A stretch of 64,000 bases of DNA, taken from positions 157,175-221,174 of the forward strand of contig JAAOMT010000294.1 in NCBI GenBank assembly GCA_016748015.1, written 5' to 3'. Both the position numbers and the translations under genes were made by a program. Shown in pieces: positions 1 to 10,599 of the stretch. Source of the DNA: Geosiphon pyriformis (lineage: Eukaryota > Glomeromycota > Glomeromycetes > Archaeosporales > Geosiphonaceae). The notes under the pieces were generated by a model, which worked only from the letters and a program-made list of their open reading frames with translations, was not told the origin of the DNA and did no database searches. The first letter of the stretch is position 1; each line of letters opens with the position of its first letter.

Positions 1-20
1 TACTTTCTTTTTGATATTTC

Positions 21-112
21 AACCTGGTGTTTGCTGCTATCACCAGTTGGTGTTGGCTGCTATTGTGAACTGGTGCTTGCCACTATCGCAAGATGGTGTT
101 TGCTACTATGTT
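21..112. repeat. Imperfect 23-bp tandem repeat, four units
   Basis: Four consecutive units of about 23 bp each carry a core like TGGTGTTTGCTGCTATC; the TGGTG cores start near 25, 48, 71 and 94. Units differ at several positions. It lies where the LINE-1 reverse transcriptase should continue leftwards, so it probably marks the end of that copy or a junction with other DNA. Nothing coding was recognised. Confidence 0.6.
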
Positions 113-604
113 AATCATTACCTTTCTAAGATTATTACTGTGCTATATTATGATTGAATAATTTGTATTATTTTTATGATTCTTTTTGCTAAATTCTTAA
201 ACCATAACACTGTCTTGGTTTTCCAGCCTGCTAGTTTTAGCAACAAATCTAATGTCAATTCAGTAGCCACACAAACTTTTCTGTCTCTTAACTTCATACA
301 AAAAAGAATCATAGAAGATTCTCCACAACAAAGGAAAAAACATCTCACCCTGGTCAAGACCATCATAAACCCAGTACCCATCAGTCAGACCAAAATTAAT
401 CATAACATGATTAACATGATCATTGTAAATACTGCCAAAAAACCTGATAAAACATTCACACATCTTAATTTAAACCAAGCTATTTTACAAGTAATGCTAA
501 CCCATGGAATTATAGGCTTTATACATATCTTGTAAAACAAGCCAAAACTCATGATCTTTTTCCAAAGCATCCTCAACTACTGATCCAATAGCAAAAATAG
601 GAGA
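113..604 (-). pseudogene. LINE-1 ORF2: reverse transcriptase palm region, decayed
   Basis: Minus-strand translation continues the RT that starts in the next gene segment. A piece like 'PIFAIGSV.EDALEK' lies near 545-604, and a palm block containing DGLDQGE and PLLWRIFYD lies at about 260-400. These match the RT domain of fungal LINE ORF2 proteins. The frame of 260-463 is the same as that of 605-1732; further left the reading becomes unclear and the catalytic YxDD block cannot be read. Several stops interrupt it. The copy is therefore dead and probably 3'-truncated near 113. Confidence 0.7.
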
Positions 605-1732
605 TTAAGTAATAGTGCTTTTTAGTACAGAAAAATTATTACCATAAAGGACATCAAACATACTGTATGTCAATAAAATCTTATTAAACAGTATCTTAGA
701 AAGAATTTTATGGACAGTCTCAATCAAAGCAATCAGCTTAGTATTAGTCAAAACACCTTTCCATTCATAAAGTTTAGGAATCATAGATACCCAAGCTTCC
801 TTCCAAAGATGAGGTACAGATTTATGTACCAAACAGAGATTCAATAGAATCAAGAGTAAGCCAAGCACAGAGCTATTGCAATGTTTCCAAAGTTTATTTG
901 TAATACCAAACAAACTAGCAGTCTTATTATCTGGCAGATTTTTGATCACATGCAACAACTTATCATAACCAATGGCATTCATAACTCCAGAAAAAACACC
1001 ATTGTTAATGTAATCCAATAACAGGTATTGATGCTGCCACAACTCAGGAACATTCTTTAGCACAACTTTTTTCCTTGTCCAGCCTTCCATAATTTTGTCA
1101 ACCTTCCCTTTAATTTTAACTGGGTCCAAAATTAAATTGCCATCAGAGACCAGATGGTTTAATACCACCTTGCAAAAAAAGCATTCCAATACATTACAGA
1201 TTGTGTGGCCTTTGTTGACCACAAAGCTTTTTATTCTTTTCTTAATAGCCAACCTAATGTCTGACTCTTCAGTCTGCAATGATTTAGCAAGCTTGGAGAC
1301 ATAATAAGATTTTCTTGCATTACAGAAAACAAAATGAACATGATCTAAACTTGCACCAAAGCTTACAAGATCTCCAACAATAGAAGCTTTGTCATTATCA
1401 AGAGTAATCCAGCACTCCAAAAGAGAGATGAATTGGTCAAGATCCACTTCATGAGAAGTCTTAACAATCTTCAAAACCAAAATCTTTAGCCTATAAAACT
1501 TTGAAGACTCTTTGGTAAAAACTTTATTGTAACTTTTAAACCATTTTTTTTTAAAAGTTTCATTGGCCAAAAAAGCCATCACTTTGTGAACAATATCCCA
1601 CATAATATCCAGATTCAGAAGTCTTTTGGCCAAAACAAACTCATCTGAGAACATAGCAGCATTGGCCACTGTAGCATTTTTGAACTCACACCATTTTACT
1701 TCATTAGCATGCTTGATGTCAAATTTCAACAA
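605..1732 (-). pseudogene. LINE-1 ORF2: region between endonuclease and RT, open 375 codons
   Basis: The longest uninterrupted LINE segment. It covers the linker between the endonuclease and RT, then the start of RT (SMIPK.YEW, LTNTKLIALIET, KILSKIL near residues 315-350). It is joined to the upstream endonuclease by one missing base near 1727: an expected TGTTGGAAA reads TGTTGAAA, which moves the frame. The apparent start at 1732 is only where that frame opens, not a real initiator. It is part of a polyprotein that nicks target DNA and copies LINE RNA into the genome. Confidence 0.75.
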
Positions 1733-2204
1733 TTCTTGTTAGTCTGCTTGCACAGTAAGTTTAGCTGCACATCTAGCAAACCACCCAAACCCACGGAAAC
1801 ATAAACAGCATTATGATCAGTATTAAAATAATCTCCAACATCAGCAACACTACAAACAACCACTGCATCAACCAGATTTGAGGAAATAAACAAATAATCA
1901 ATTGTTTTAGCAACATCCCAAGAATTGTACCAAGTCAGCACTTTTAAAAAAGAGCTTCCACTCAAGGAATTGACCAAACCCAGATCAAAACACTTTTTAA
2001 AACTGGCACATTTGTAAGATCTATCCTCATTGAAATCACCTTCTAGGATGACAAAAGAAGACTCATTTACAGCCTTTGCAATCATAGAGTTAATATCACT
2101 CACTTAAGAAAAATACATTACCAGAGATGTCTCAGCATAAAGTCTCAGAATTAACACAGAAAGTTTGTTCTTGAAAAGTAACCTAATAAAAAAAAGCTGG
2201 CCAG
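1726..2204 (-). pseudogene. LINE-1 ORF2: C-terminal half of the AP-like endonuclease
   Basis: Contains the EEP-family landmarks GDFNED (about 2030-2050), TIDYLF (about 1885-1905) and the catalytic-His block DHNAV (about 1810-1825). An in-frame TAA at about 2101-2103 separates it from the preceding 30 codons (KNKLSVLILRLYAE), which run up to the A1 insertion at 2205. The N-terminal half of the same domain is at 13335-13618. The frame is continuous across A1 once A1 and one CCAG copy (11,134 nt) are discounted. It would nick the genomic target to prime reverse transcription. Confidence 0.85.
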
Positions 2205-4051
2205 TATTACAGGTGATTATTTCTGTTGTTGAATTGAATAACAAACCCGTAACTTGGTGCTCAAAAGCTACTTTTGTGGATGATGTGCAGAAGGTATGGT
2301 ATCTGAAGATTTTGGTTGATCTAAAGATTTTGTTGTGGAGTTCTTTGTATAATAGACAGAGATTCAGTGGTGATGATAGTAGTTTTCTTGGAGTCGCAAT
2401 TATGCCCAATTTCTTTCTCAGCTTGGCAGTGTTACCAGACGAAATTAGAGATATCATTTAGCATAAAACTATCTCATAATTCCTATCATTAATTAGCATA
2501 TATTATTATTTCAAATTATCACTTATTACATTAGCAAAGAATGTCCGAAATTATTATTTAATTAATAACCCAAATTGTACACAACACAAATATAACCTAA
2601 TTACAATGATCAATCATGCAATACCCCGAACTATGTAACATTCAAAAGTTTGCCGAAATTTATAGAAATTCGCCAAAATAATTGATAGTTTACCGAAATA
2701 TCTAATAGTTCGCAGAAATAACTTGTAGTTTGCCAAAATGTATCTTTAGTTCAGCGAAATTGTAGAAAATAGCAAAGTTCAAGTTCATAGAATAGTGTTA
2801 CAACAAGTTGTATAAAAGAAGAGCTTCTCTCTTCGAGAAAATGTATCTTACTTTAGATTTATCTCTCAAAACCATTCTTATACACACAAAAAGAAATAAA
2901 TATCAAATAATTCGAAAAACCAAATTCTTTAAATTATTACACTTGGAAAAATCCTCAAAACCCAACTAATGTTTTGAAATTGATTAGCTACCAATTTCAG
3001 TAAATTGTTAGTGACTCCAGGCCTGGATAGAAAACGTTTTCCTTGATAAAATCCTATTTCTTTTACACTTCTTTTATTTTTCTTTTCTTTTCTTATTACA
3101 ATCATTAGGGTAGTCTACAGACAAGATTCCTGTAGAAGAGTTGACTTTCACAACAAAGTAACTACACATTTTTAGTGAGCTTCCAGATGAGCAATTCCTG
3201 GGAAAGAGTTGACGTTTACTACAACATAACTACATAAAGCAACTGGCATGGAATTGGCTATTCCACTTATAAGCCCAGCAGTTCAAATTATAGGAGATAA
3301 TTTGAAGATAAATTCAGTTATTGGAGGTTCAACTACTTCCTGAAAATGTGAATTCACAGCAAATAAGTATCAACAACATTACAGAAAAGAGACCAAAAAC
3401 CTCCAGTAACAGCAGCCGGATTTATTCTGGCAGTCATGCCCTTCTGGTAAGCTATCTGTTAATATATATAATTCTACCCTTATTTTTGGGTCTTTTACCA
3501 GACTATCCTTGATGTCAATAACTCAGTACTTAATCTTTTTACTCAATTAGTATACAACAACAAAATCAAAGAAAGAAAAGAAAATAAAAAGAAAGAAAGA
3601 AAATAAATTTAAAGAAAATAAAGAAAATAAGCCAAGGCAATTCGGTATGTTAGTATCTCGTCAATAGCTGTGATCAAGAGCTATTGTTCCAGCATGGTTA
3701 AGTATCAATTACTATCAACATGAAATGTTGATAGTGGAGAGTGGATTGAGATATGGAATAATTATTTATTTGATGATTGGTTTCTTGGCTAAGGATTCTG
3801 TGGTATCAATTCTGTCTTTTCTGTTTCTAACACTACTGCTATATATACATAATTGGGATTCCTCAATTTCTCAATTCTTTATAACAGGAATCCTGGAATT
3901 CCTGGAATCCTGCAATTTCTCATTAGGGAATTCTGAAATTTCTGGAATCCTGCAATTCTTGAGAGGAATCCTGGAATTCCACATTTACTATGCTTACTTC
4001 TGATTGGCTAATAATTATGCTAATATATTTCCTATATTTTTATGAGTAACA
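2205..4051 (-). repeat. A1 3' LTR, split by a solo LTR
   Basis: Matches 12456-13334 when the 982-bp inserted B LTR (2430-3411) is removed, leaving 865 bp. Ends are TATTAC (expected TGTTAC) at 2205 and GTAACA at 4046-4051. It contains the two A-family stem-loops (near 3660-3730), a TATA-like TATATATAC near 3840-3850, and the GGAATTCC-rich U3 module at about 3855-3985. Confidence 0.88.
2430..3411 (+). mobile_element. Solo LTR of family B inside the A1 LTR
   Basis: Starts TGTTACCAG at 2430, ends CCAGTAACA at 3411, and is the reverse complement of the B1/B2 LTRs. Flanking GCAG on both sides (2426-2429 and 3412-3415) is a 4-bp target duplication. LTR-sense is plus: U3 with short TTCGCCGAAATT-like repeats (about 2640-2760), TATAAAAG at 2811-2818, AATAAA at 2895-2900, a GAAAACGTTTTC palindrome near 3030, and a 68-bp direct repeat (copies near 3125 and 3193). 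With no internal region, it is most simply a product of LTR-LTR recombination. Confidence 0.9.
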
Positions 4052-4066
4052 TTATTCCTTTCTTTT
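4052..4066 (-). other. A1 polypurine tract
   Basis: On the minus strand, AAAAGAAAGGAATAA directly precedes the TGTTAC end of the 3' LTR. That is the expected position and composition for the plus-strand primer. It overlaps the ORF3 stop codon (TAT TAA). Confidence 0.75.
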
Positions 4067-4685
4067 AATATTGAGCTTCATCAAAATCTAACTCATGTAA
4101 TTCCCTCTCTTGAAGTATTTCTTAGATTTCATTTTCGAGAATTACTTGTGTTATTTGGGTCTGTAATTCTTCAAATTGAGCATTGGTGATTTTTCCCAAT
4201 TGATTACTGGTAACCATATCCATTGCTCTGTTGAGCAATATTTTTGGTTTATCCTGAAATGCTGTGTGTATTCAGTATATGGCTTGGGCTTGTGTGAATA
4301 AGTTGTTCTTTCCCACAAAATGTTCTAATTGTTGTAGTATTCTTTTGTCAAATAATCGCTTTGTTTTATCCATATATAGATTCTGGATATTTACATGTTG
4401 TTCCAAGTAAAAATAACAATAGTTTCATGAAAATTGTTGTATCCACCAATTCCAAGTTTCTTTAGTCAACTCTTGATATAGTGACTTTTTTGTCAATTCT
4501 TTTATTGCTAATTTTACTTTTGCCATGATTTTGTTCACAGTATTTTCAGTTTTCCTCTGTGTTCTGAGTTGAAATGTCTTTTGATATTGAATGGTTTGTT
4601 GATTGATTGTAATCTCCATTTCCTGGTGTTGGATTAATTGAAAGAGTTGTTGTGCTAGTGAGTGAATGTTGTCTGTAATTTCCAT
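4065..4685 (-). pseudogene. A1 ORF3: conserved accessory gene downstream of integrase
   Basis: ATG at 4685 (MEITDNIHSLAQQLF), about 55 nt after the Gag-Pol stop. It is open for 86 codons, then has an in-frame TGA at about 4425, but the same frame reads on with conserved blocks (NIQNLYMDKTKR, LGKITNAQFEEL, QITQVILENE) to TAT TAA at 4065, just before the polypurine tract. The LGKIT..QFEEL..QIT block closely parallels IGKLT..KFQQF..QIT in the B-family ORF3. The product is helical-looking and hydrophilic, with no signal peptide or membrane span, so it is not an envelope. Function unknown. Confidence 0.75.
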
Positions 4686-4740
4686 TTTTTCTGATATTTT
4701 CTGTCACGTCTACCATGTTTTTATATATTCTTTTGATGGA

Positions 4741-5990
4741 TCAATTTAATGTGTTGTTGTTGATAATAATAATTAGTTTCAGATCTCGTGAAATTTCATC
4801 TGGTTGGATTAGTATTCTCTGTACTCCTAATTGTGGAATATTATTGGTAGATGGTAGTGTGATGTTGTGATATGGTTTCAGTCAATCTTCATGTGCTGCT
4901 TTGGTTAAAATTTTGTTATCCAATCTTAATTTTTAAGCTCCATTTCCTAAAATTTCTTCTATGTAAAATGGTCCGTCTCATTTGGAGTCAAATTTTCCAC
5001 TCCATTGTTTTTCCGCTTTGGTACAATGTAGTAATACTTTGTCTCTGATCTTGAATTCAACTGGTTTGTTTGGTAATTAACTATCATGTCTTTTTTTCTG
5101 TGTTTTTTGTAACTTTTGGATATTATCAGCTGCTCTTTTTCATTTGTTTTCCAATGTTTCCATTGAGTCATATGTTCTTCTCAACAATGTTTCTTGAAAA
5201 TTTTCCTCTGTTATTGGTTCAGCTGGATATGTATTAATTTCTCTCTTTACTGGTAACATTGCTATTCTCCCATATACTAATTCAAATGGTGTTGCTTGTT
5301 TAATATCTTGTTTCATTGTCCAATAAGCAAATAGTACTAATGGTATAAACAAATCCCAATCGTTCTGGTTTTCTTGGCTGAGCTTGGCTATTGCTTTACA
5401 CAATGTTCTGTTGAATCTTTTTACTAATCCGTTGGTTTGTGGATGGTATGATGATAATAATGGTCTCTTAATTCCGAATCTTTGGCTCAATTTTGTTAAT
5501 GTTCTGTTCACAAAATGAGTTCCTTGGTCTGATAATAATTCTTTTGGACATCCATGTTAACAAATCAAATCCTGATGAACGAATTTGGCAACGGATTCTG
5601 CATCTGCTCTTTGAATTGCTTTCACCTCTGGCCATTTAGTGAGATAGTCCATAGCTACTGCTATGTATCTGTTTCCTCTGCTGGTAATTCTTAATGGTTT
5701 GATTAAATCAATTCCCATATGGTCAAATGGTTGTCCCACTTTGATTGGTCTTAATAATTCACTGGGTCTTGTTCCTTCTCTTCGCTGACAAGCATTACAA
5801 TTTTGAACATATTGAATGATGTCTGGGTATATTGATGGCCAATAGTATCTTTTTCTAGTTCTTTCCATGGTTGCTTCTTTGTAAAAATGTCCTGCTGTTG
5901 GATTTGAGTGCATGTTGAATAATATTGTCTTTTTTTCTGGCTCCATAATTACTCTAGTTAGTTGATCTGGATCCCTTCTATTTTTCCAAT
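4741..5990 (-). pseudogene. A1 integrase (end of Gag-Pol)
   Basis: N-terminal zinc-binding HHCC module at about 5780-5925 (H..H in 'HSNPTAGHF', then CNAC). The catalytic core follows with its first Asp (IDLIKPL), LTKWPE, and second Asp (LLSDQGTHF). The expected Glu of 'LVERFN' is Lys here (LVKRFN, about 5420). The C-terminus reads W.GPF.I, a GPY/F-like module; no chromodomain is seen. Stops include TAA at 5557-5559 (where B1 has an Arg codon in ICRH) and several in the C-terminal part. The frame ends at a TGA at 4741-4743. Confidence 0.85.
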
Positions 5991-6239
5991 AAAGTATATT
6001 TTGGTGAGTGATAAAATATTTTGATTGTTGTTTGATACTCCTTCATTCTGTATGAGATAAATTTTCCTTGAACTGTTGAGTGTTTAAATAATGTTGCAAT
6101 TGTTGATATTTTTGTATGTTCATCTTTTGTTGTATTTTTCTGTTGGTATTGTTCTGGTTTTATTATATTTTTGGGTTGAAATGTTTTTAGATTTGTCTTA
6201 TTCACAATAAACCGTCAGCATTTCCATTGTCTTTTCCTT

Positions 6240-7614
6240 TTTTGTAATGTATAGTATAATTGTATGGTGTGAGTGCCATTTTCTATCTTGACTGTCTTCC
6301 ATCTTCAAATTCTTGTTTTTGGAGTGATGTTAATCCCTTGTGATCTGTGTATACTTCAAACTTCTGGCTCAAGTATTCTTTCCATTTCATGATGGCCCAG
6401 TATATTGCTAAGTGTTCTTGTTCCAGTGTTCCATAGTTCTTTTTGGCTGGTGTTAAACCTCTGCTGGCATATGCTACTGGATGTTTTCTACCGTCCAGTC
6501 CTCTCTGAAATAATACTGCTCCCAATGCTTGGCCAGATGCATTGGTGGTAATGATGAATGGTTTGCTGTAATCTGGATAGATCAGTACTGGAGCTTGAAT
6601 AAGCTTTTTCCTCAAAATATCAAAAGCTTCTTGTTGACTTTCTGTCCATTTATATTTCGCATTTTTGTTTTACAGTTGATTGAGTGGCTGCACTATCTTA
6701 GAAAAGTTCTTGATAAAACAATGATAGTAGCTGGTGAATCCCAAGAATGATTTCAGTTCTGTTATATTGGTTAGCACTGGAAAGTTCTTTACTATCTCTA
6801 TTTTCTCTGAATCTGTTTTGATGCCATTTTTGCTGACTATATGTCCCAAGAATTTGAGTTCTGTCTTGCCAAAGAAGCACTTTGTCACATTTAACTTTAG
6901 TCCTGCTCTTCTTAGTCTTTCGAACACTTGTTGAAGATGATAAAGATGATCATTAAATGTCTTTGAGAATACATTGGTGTTGTCCAAGTATACAACTACT
7001 GATTTCTATAATAAGCCAGTATAAATGATTTCTATTAGCTGTTGGAAAGTTGCTGGGACATTGGTTAAGCCAAATGGCATCACTTCAAATTTGAAATTCC
7101 CTTCTCTAGTAGTAAATGCCGTTTTCTCTTTGTCAGCTGGATTCATGGCTACTTGCCAGTAATTACTGTCCAAATCTAATGTAGAGAACCATTTGTTCCC
7201 ACCAAAAGCATCAAATAATTCCTGTATTCATGGAGTTAGATAACTGTTTTCATGAGTTACACCATTGAGTTTCCTGTAGTCTACACAAAACCGGATTTTT
7301 CCATTTTTCTTATGAATAAGTATCACTGGTAACAATCATGGACTCATTGATGATTGAATTAGTCCATTGTCAAGCATTCTGTTTATCTCTTGACGAATAA
7401 TCTTGTGGCTGGCTGGCGGCACTCTGTATGCTTTTTGTTTAATTGGCATTGCATCTCCAGTCTTGATCTGATGCTGGATGATGTCAGTTCGGCCAAACTC
7501 ATTTTCACTGGCAAAGATGTCATTGAAATTGTTGAGTAACATCTTGAGCTGCATACATTGGAGTGGATCTAAGTTTTCCATGTTCATTTGTTCCAATTGT
7601 TCTGATTGGAGCAA
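6240..7614 (-). pseudogene. A1 reverse transcriptase and RNase H
   Basis: RT opens with the 'IFA..NEFGRTDIIQHQI..GDA' lead, 'RVPPASH', 'RFCVDYRKLN', 'FSTLDLDS.YWQV', 'AFTTREGNF.FEVMPFGL'. It continues to the catalytic block at 6979-6990, which reads YLDN instead of YLDD (Asp to Asn). Then come FLGHIVSKNGI and the tether. RNase H (about 6240-6620) shows ITTNASGQALGAVL, with Asn for the first catalytic Asp, and a later VYTDHKGL. All segments share one frame, with stops near 7335, 7010 and 6670. It cannot have polymerised cDNA in this state. Confidence 0.88.
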
Positions 7615-8445
7615 ATAACATTTGTCTCATCCATAGATTGTTTGTGATGTGATGTCAACATATCCACAAAGTTGTGGAAAGTCTGGAATGGGATTTGGTG
7701 GTTGGTCTTCTATTTCTGTGGTTAAATATCCGATGGTGGTTTCTTCTAGTATGTTGATGACATTGCCAGTGTTATTGTAGATGGGAATTTTTATGCTGCT
7801 ATAGCTTTTGGCTGGTATGTAGAGATTGATCAACCCAATCTCTCCTGATTCACAAAGGGTTGCTTCTGCTTCAAAAATTTGTTTTTGCTTCTTTTCCTTT
7901 CTTTCTATTGCTAACATATACTGGCTATATGGTGGAATGAAAATAGCTTGACCAGTTGAGATAATTTTTCCTTGGCCAACAATTTCTTCCTCTGCCATAT
8001 TAACTGGTATATTTGTTCTACCTGTTGATTCAAATCCTTGTATTTCTCTTGCTGTTATTCCTAATTTCTCCCTCTTTCCCACTGACACTAACTGAGCTAC
8101 TCTAATCAGAGGCAGGAATATTGTCTGTGCTATCTTTTTGTTGGGCTCTATTATATAAACTTTTTTTGAGTCATTTTGTAACATGGTGATAATATTTCTT
8201 ACATATCCCGTGTCAATTATTTCTCCTCTTATATTGATCACTTTTTTCGCTAAACTACTCCTAGATGCTAATTGAACCATTGTTGTTGCCGGAATTTCTA
8301 GTGCTATTTTCAAATCAATGCAGATGCGTGAATGCGGTTCCAATTTGATGGCATCTTTTCCTGGATATCTCAGATCAAACTCTGCATCTGTATCATGCAC
8401 ACGTTCTAGCATAATGCCTTCCCCATTGTCACTATACCATTTCAA
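7615..8445 (-). pseudogene. A1 dUTPase domain and beta-rich linker, open 272 codons
   Basis: All five trimeric dUTPase motifs are legible: 1 AEFDLRYPGKD, 2 ASRSSLAKK, 3 GEIIDTGYVRNI, 4 KIAQTIFLPL, 5 GFESTGRT. The enzyme hydrolyses dUTP to dUMP and limits uracil in cDNA. The domain is followed by about 110 residues ending IYNNTGNVINI...TIGYLTTEIE, the usual beta-rich linker before RT in gypsy-like Pol. It is in frame with protease upstream and RT downstream, so it is part of Gag-Pol and not a captured host gene. Motif 3 keeps D and Y; motif 5 has Glu where Gly is usual. Confidence 0.9.
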
Positions 8446-9310
8446 CTCTTGTTTCTTGGAGAGATCTGGTAGTGCAATGTATTGTTCATAATTTAAATTG
8501 GGTTTTGAATCTAAGTCTGAATCATTTTCGTTATTATTGCCATTTTAAATGGAGCTGAAACTGGTGTTTTTATCATCATTGTCGGAGTCTGGATCACGAT
8601 TAATCAGCGATTCTGATTCTGATGCACAGCTGCTGATTGGTTCTTCTTCTTCAGGGATCGAGTAGATCATGTGTGGTGGTAGATTGTAAATGAAGTCACA
8701 ATCATCACAATATTCAAAGTCATTGGGAATTAAACAATGGCGACACAGTTTTGTATTTAACTGTGCTAGCCATTGTTCTTGCTCTTCTCTAGTGAGTGCC
8801 AAGTTTTGATAGTGTTCATGGAACTCTTCTGGTTCTAGAAAATTTATAACTGGCTCTGCGTCTCAGTCAAGCTCGATGGGTTTTGGTGGGTTGTTTTTAA
8901 TTGTCCAGATTTCTTCTGGTGATGCGCCTTCAATTTTGGCAGTTGCCATTCTCCAAATTTTGTCGTCATCATGTGGACAACTGTCTAATTATCGCACTGC
9001 TCTTTACCAAACAGCTTTGATTGGTGTCCTCTTTTTAACCCAGTCACTGATCAGAATCGTGTATTAACACTCTACGTCATATGTTCCTCCACATCCAGGA
9101 ATGTCATGCCATATTCCTTTGTCCAAGAGAGTCTCTCCACAAGCTAAGCATGGCTGATTGTCCCATTTCCCTACTCATTTTGGTCTTCCAAAGTGTTCAA
9201 GGATGCATGGGTGGCAATAGAACTTAGTTGCCATTGAATATTCCTCATCGTTCCCACAGCATGTGCCTATTGATGACAATTTCTTGCCACAATTAACGCA
9301 TATAAGCTTA
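8446..9310 (-). pseudogene. A1 Cys-rich putative zinc module before dUTPase
   Basis: The minus strand, same frame, shows paired cysteines: CVNC (about 9295), CC, YCHPC, GKWDNQPCLACGE, then about 150 residues later CRHC...YCDDC (about 8680-8760). An acidic, Ser-rich stretch follows (SCASESES, DPDSDNDD) leading to dUTPase. Order and spacing are kept in A2, A3, B1 and B2. The spacing suggests two or three zinc sites of treble-clef or LIM-like kind, but I do not recognise the family. In-frame stops occur near 9180, 9065 and 8865. Confidence 0.65.
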
Positions 9311-9693
9311 GGTCGATGATAGGTAGATTATTGTGGTATAGTGTAGGTGTTATAAGTGGTGATGGTTTGAGTGGTCTCTTCTTCTTTCCCTTTTCCTTTA
9401 TTTTCTTTGTCCTTTTCTCATTTCCAGCTTGAAATCGGTTCGCTCTCGTCATTGTCGGTCCATGTCAGGTCATCAGTTTTCCAGATAAGTTCTTCTTTTT
9501 GTTTCTCTTTTCCCTTGTTGCTGTCATCTTAGGAGAGTATTGGCAGTAGTTTGTTGTGCTCTTCGTCCACCCATGACACTTGGTAGGCTTCCCAAGTAGG
9601 CTTTTCTTTCTTCTTCTCCAGTTTGATCAATAGTTTCTCTCTTGGAGGAGTTTTGAAGTAACCACATGTGGCTGGAACACATATGTGTTGGCC

Positions 9694-10338
9694 CTAATAT
9701 GTTAGCTGGAGTTCTTGGGTGTTCCAGTCTAACATCGTGTTGACTTTGGATAACCAGTTATTACCAACAAGAGCTTGGTATTGAGTGGCTTCCATCACTA
9801 GAACTTTAATGAAAGTCACAATGTCATTAACTTCAAAAGAAAAGTCATCAATTTTGCTGATTGGAGTTTTGGTCACTCCATCAGCTGTGATAATTCTGGT
9901 GCTGGCAGCTTGATCAACTTGGCAACCTAATTGATCCATGAGTTGTCTTGTGATTATGCTGCCTGCAGAACCACTGTCCAGGATCAATTTAATGGATTGC
10001 CCTTTGACTTTGGTGTCAGTGTACATCGCAGTGATTGGTTTGGCTTCAAGAGCAGCTCCACTAAATAATAGCGTTGCAGCTGTTTCCTCAAATTCAAATG
10101 AGAAGATAGTGGCCAATGACTCGTCTTTGGTGATGGTAACAGATGGGATATTACTGGTGAGTGGTTGTTTTTGGGTAAATGCCGAGTTATTGGTTGAAGC
10201 GTCTTTTGGGGTAACCAGGAGACTTAAATAGTTCTGGGAATTTGGGTTCTGGGGTTGACCGGTACCTGAATTCCACTGGCGTAATCCAGATGGTTGCTGT
10301 GAAGAACTGGAGATCAGTTGATGAACTACTATTGCCAA
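9694..10338 (-). pseudogene. A1 aspartic protease region, open segment
   Basis: Retropepsin-like segment with the active site LILDSGSAGS (DSG codons at 9970-9978), then QYQALVGNNWL typical of gypsy-like proteases. A1 is the only copy in this window retaining DSG: A2 reads DSK, A3 DSS, B1 and B2 DSR. It would cleave Gag-Pol into mature proteins. The frame is the same as gag upstream and dUTPase downstream. 9311-9693 continues it as a Lys-rich spacer with stops. Confidence 0.85.
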
Positions 10339-10599
10339 TCTTCAGCTCTGTTGAGTCATTCTCAGTCTTTGGGTTCCATTGGATGGTAAGCTTTGGGGCA
10401 GTGTTTGGATCTGTTAGGGTTGATAGATTATTTGTGGCTGCGGTTAATATATTACTTGTGGCTGCGGCTGATAAATCGGAGGTTGATATACTGGGGACTA
10501 ATAGACTGATGACTGCGTCACTGGTAGGTAAGTAGGTGGGTTTTGATTTGGGTACTGATTCGGAGTTTGGAACTGGCAATTGGGGTTTTGATATGGATT

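Noticed and set aside
3561-3640. GA-rich tract as a second polypurine tract
   Set aside because: It lies inside the LTR (U5 side, CT-rich in the sense strand) and recurs in all A LTRs; it is not adjacent to an LTR boundary.
7960-8445. Captured cellular dUTPase gene
   Set aside because: It has no own start, lies in the Gag-Pol frame, and recurs at the same site in all elements.
10187-10579. Minus-strand 130-codon Pro/Ser/Thr-rich frame
   Set aside because: Runs out of register with the single Gag-Pol frame; the true frame through this interval is the one joining the zinc knuckle (10671) and protease (10338).
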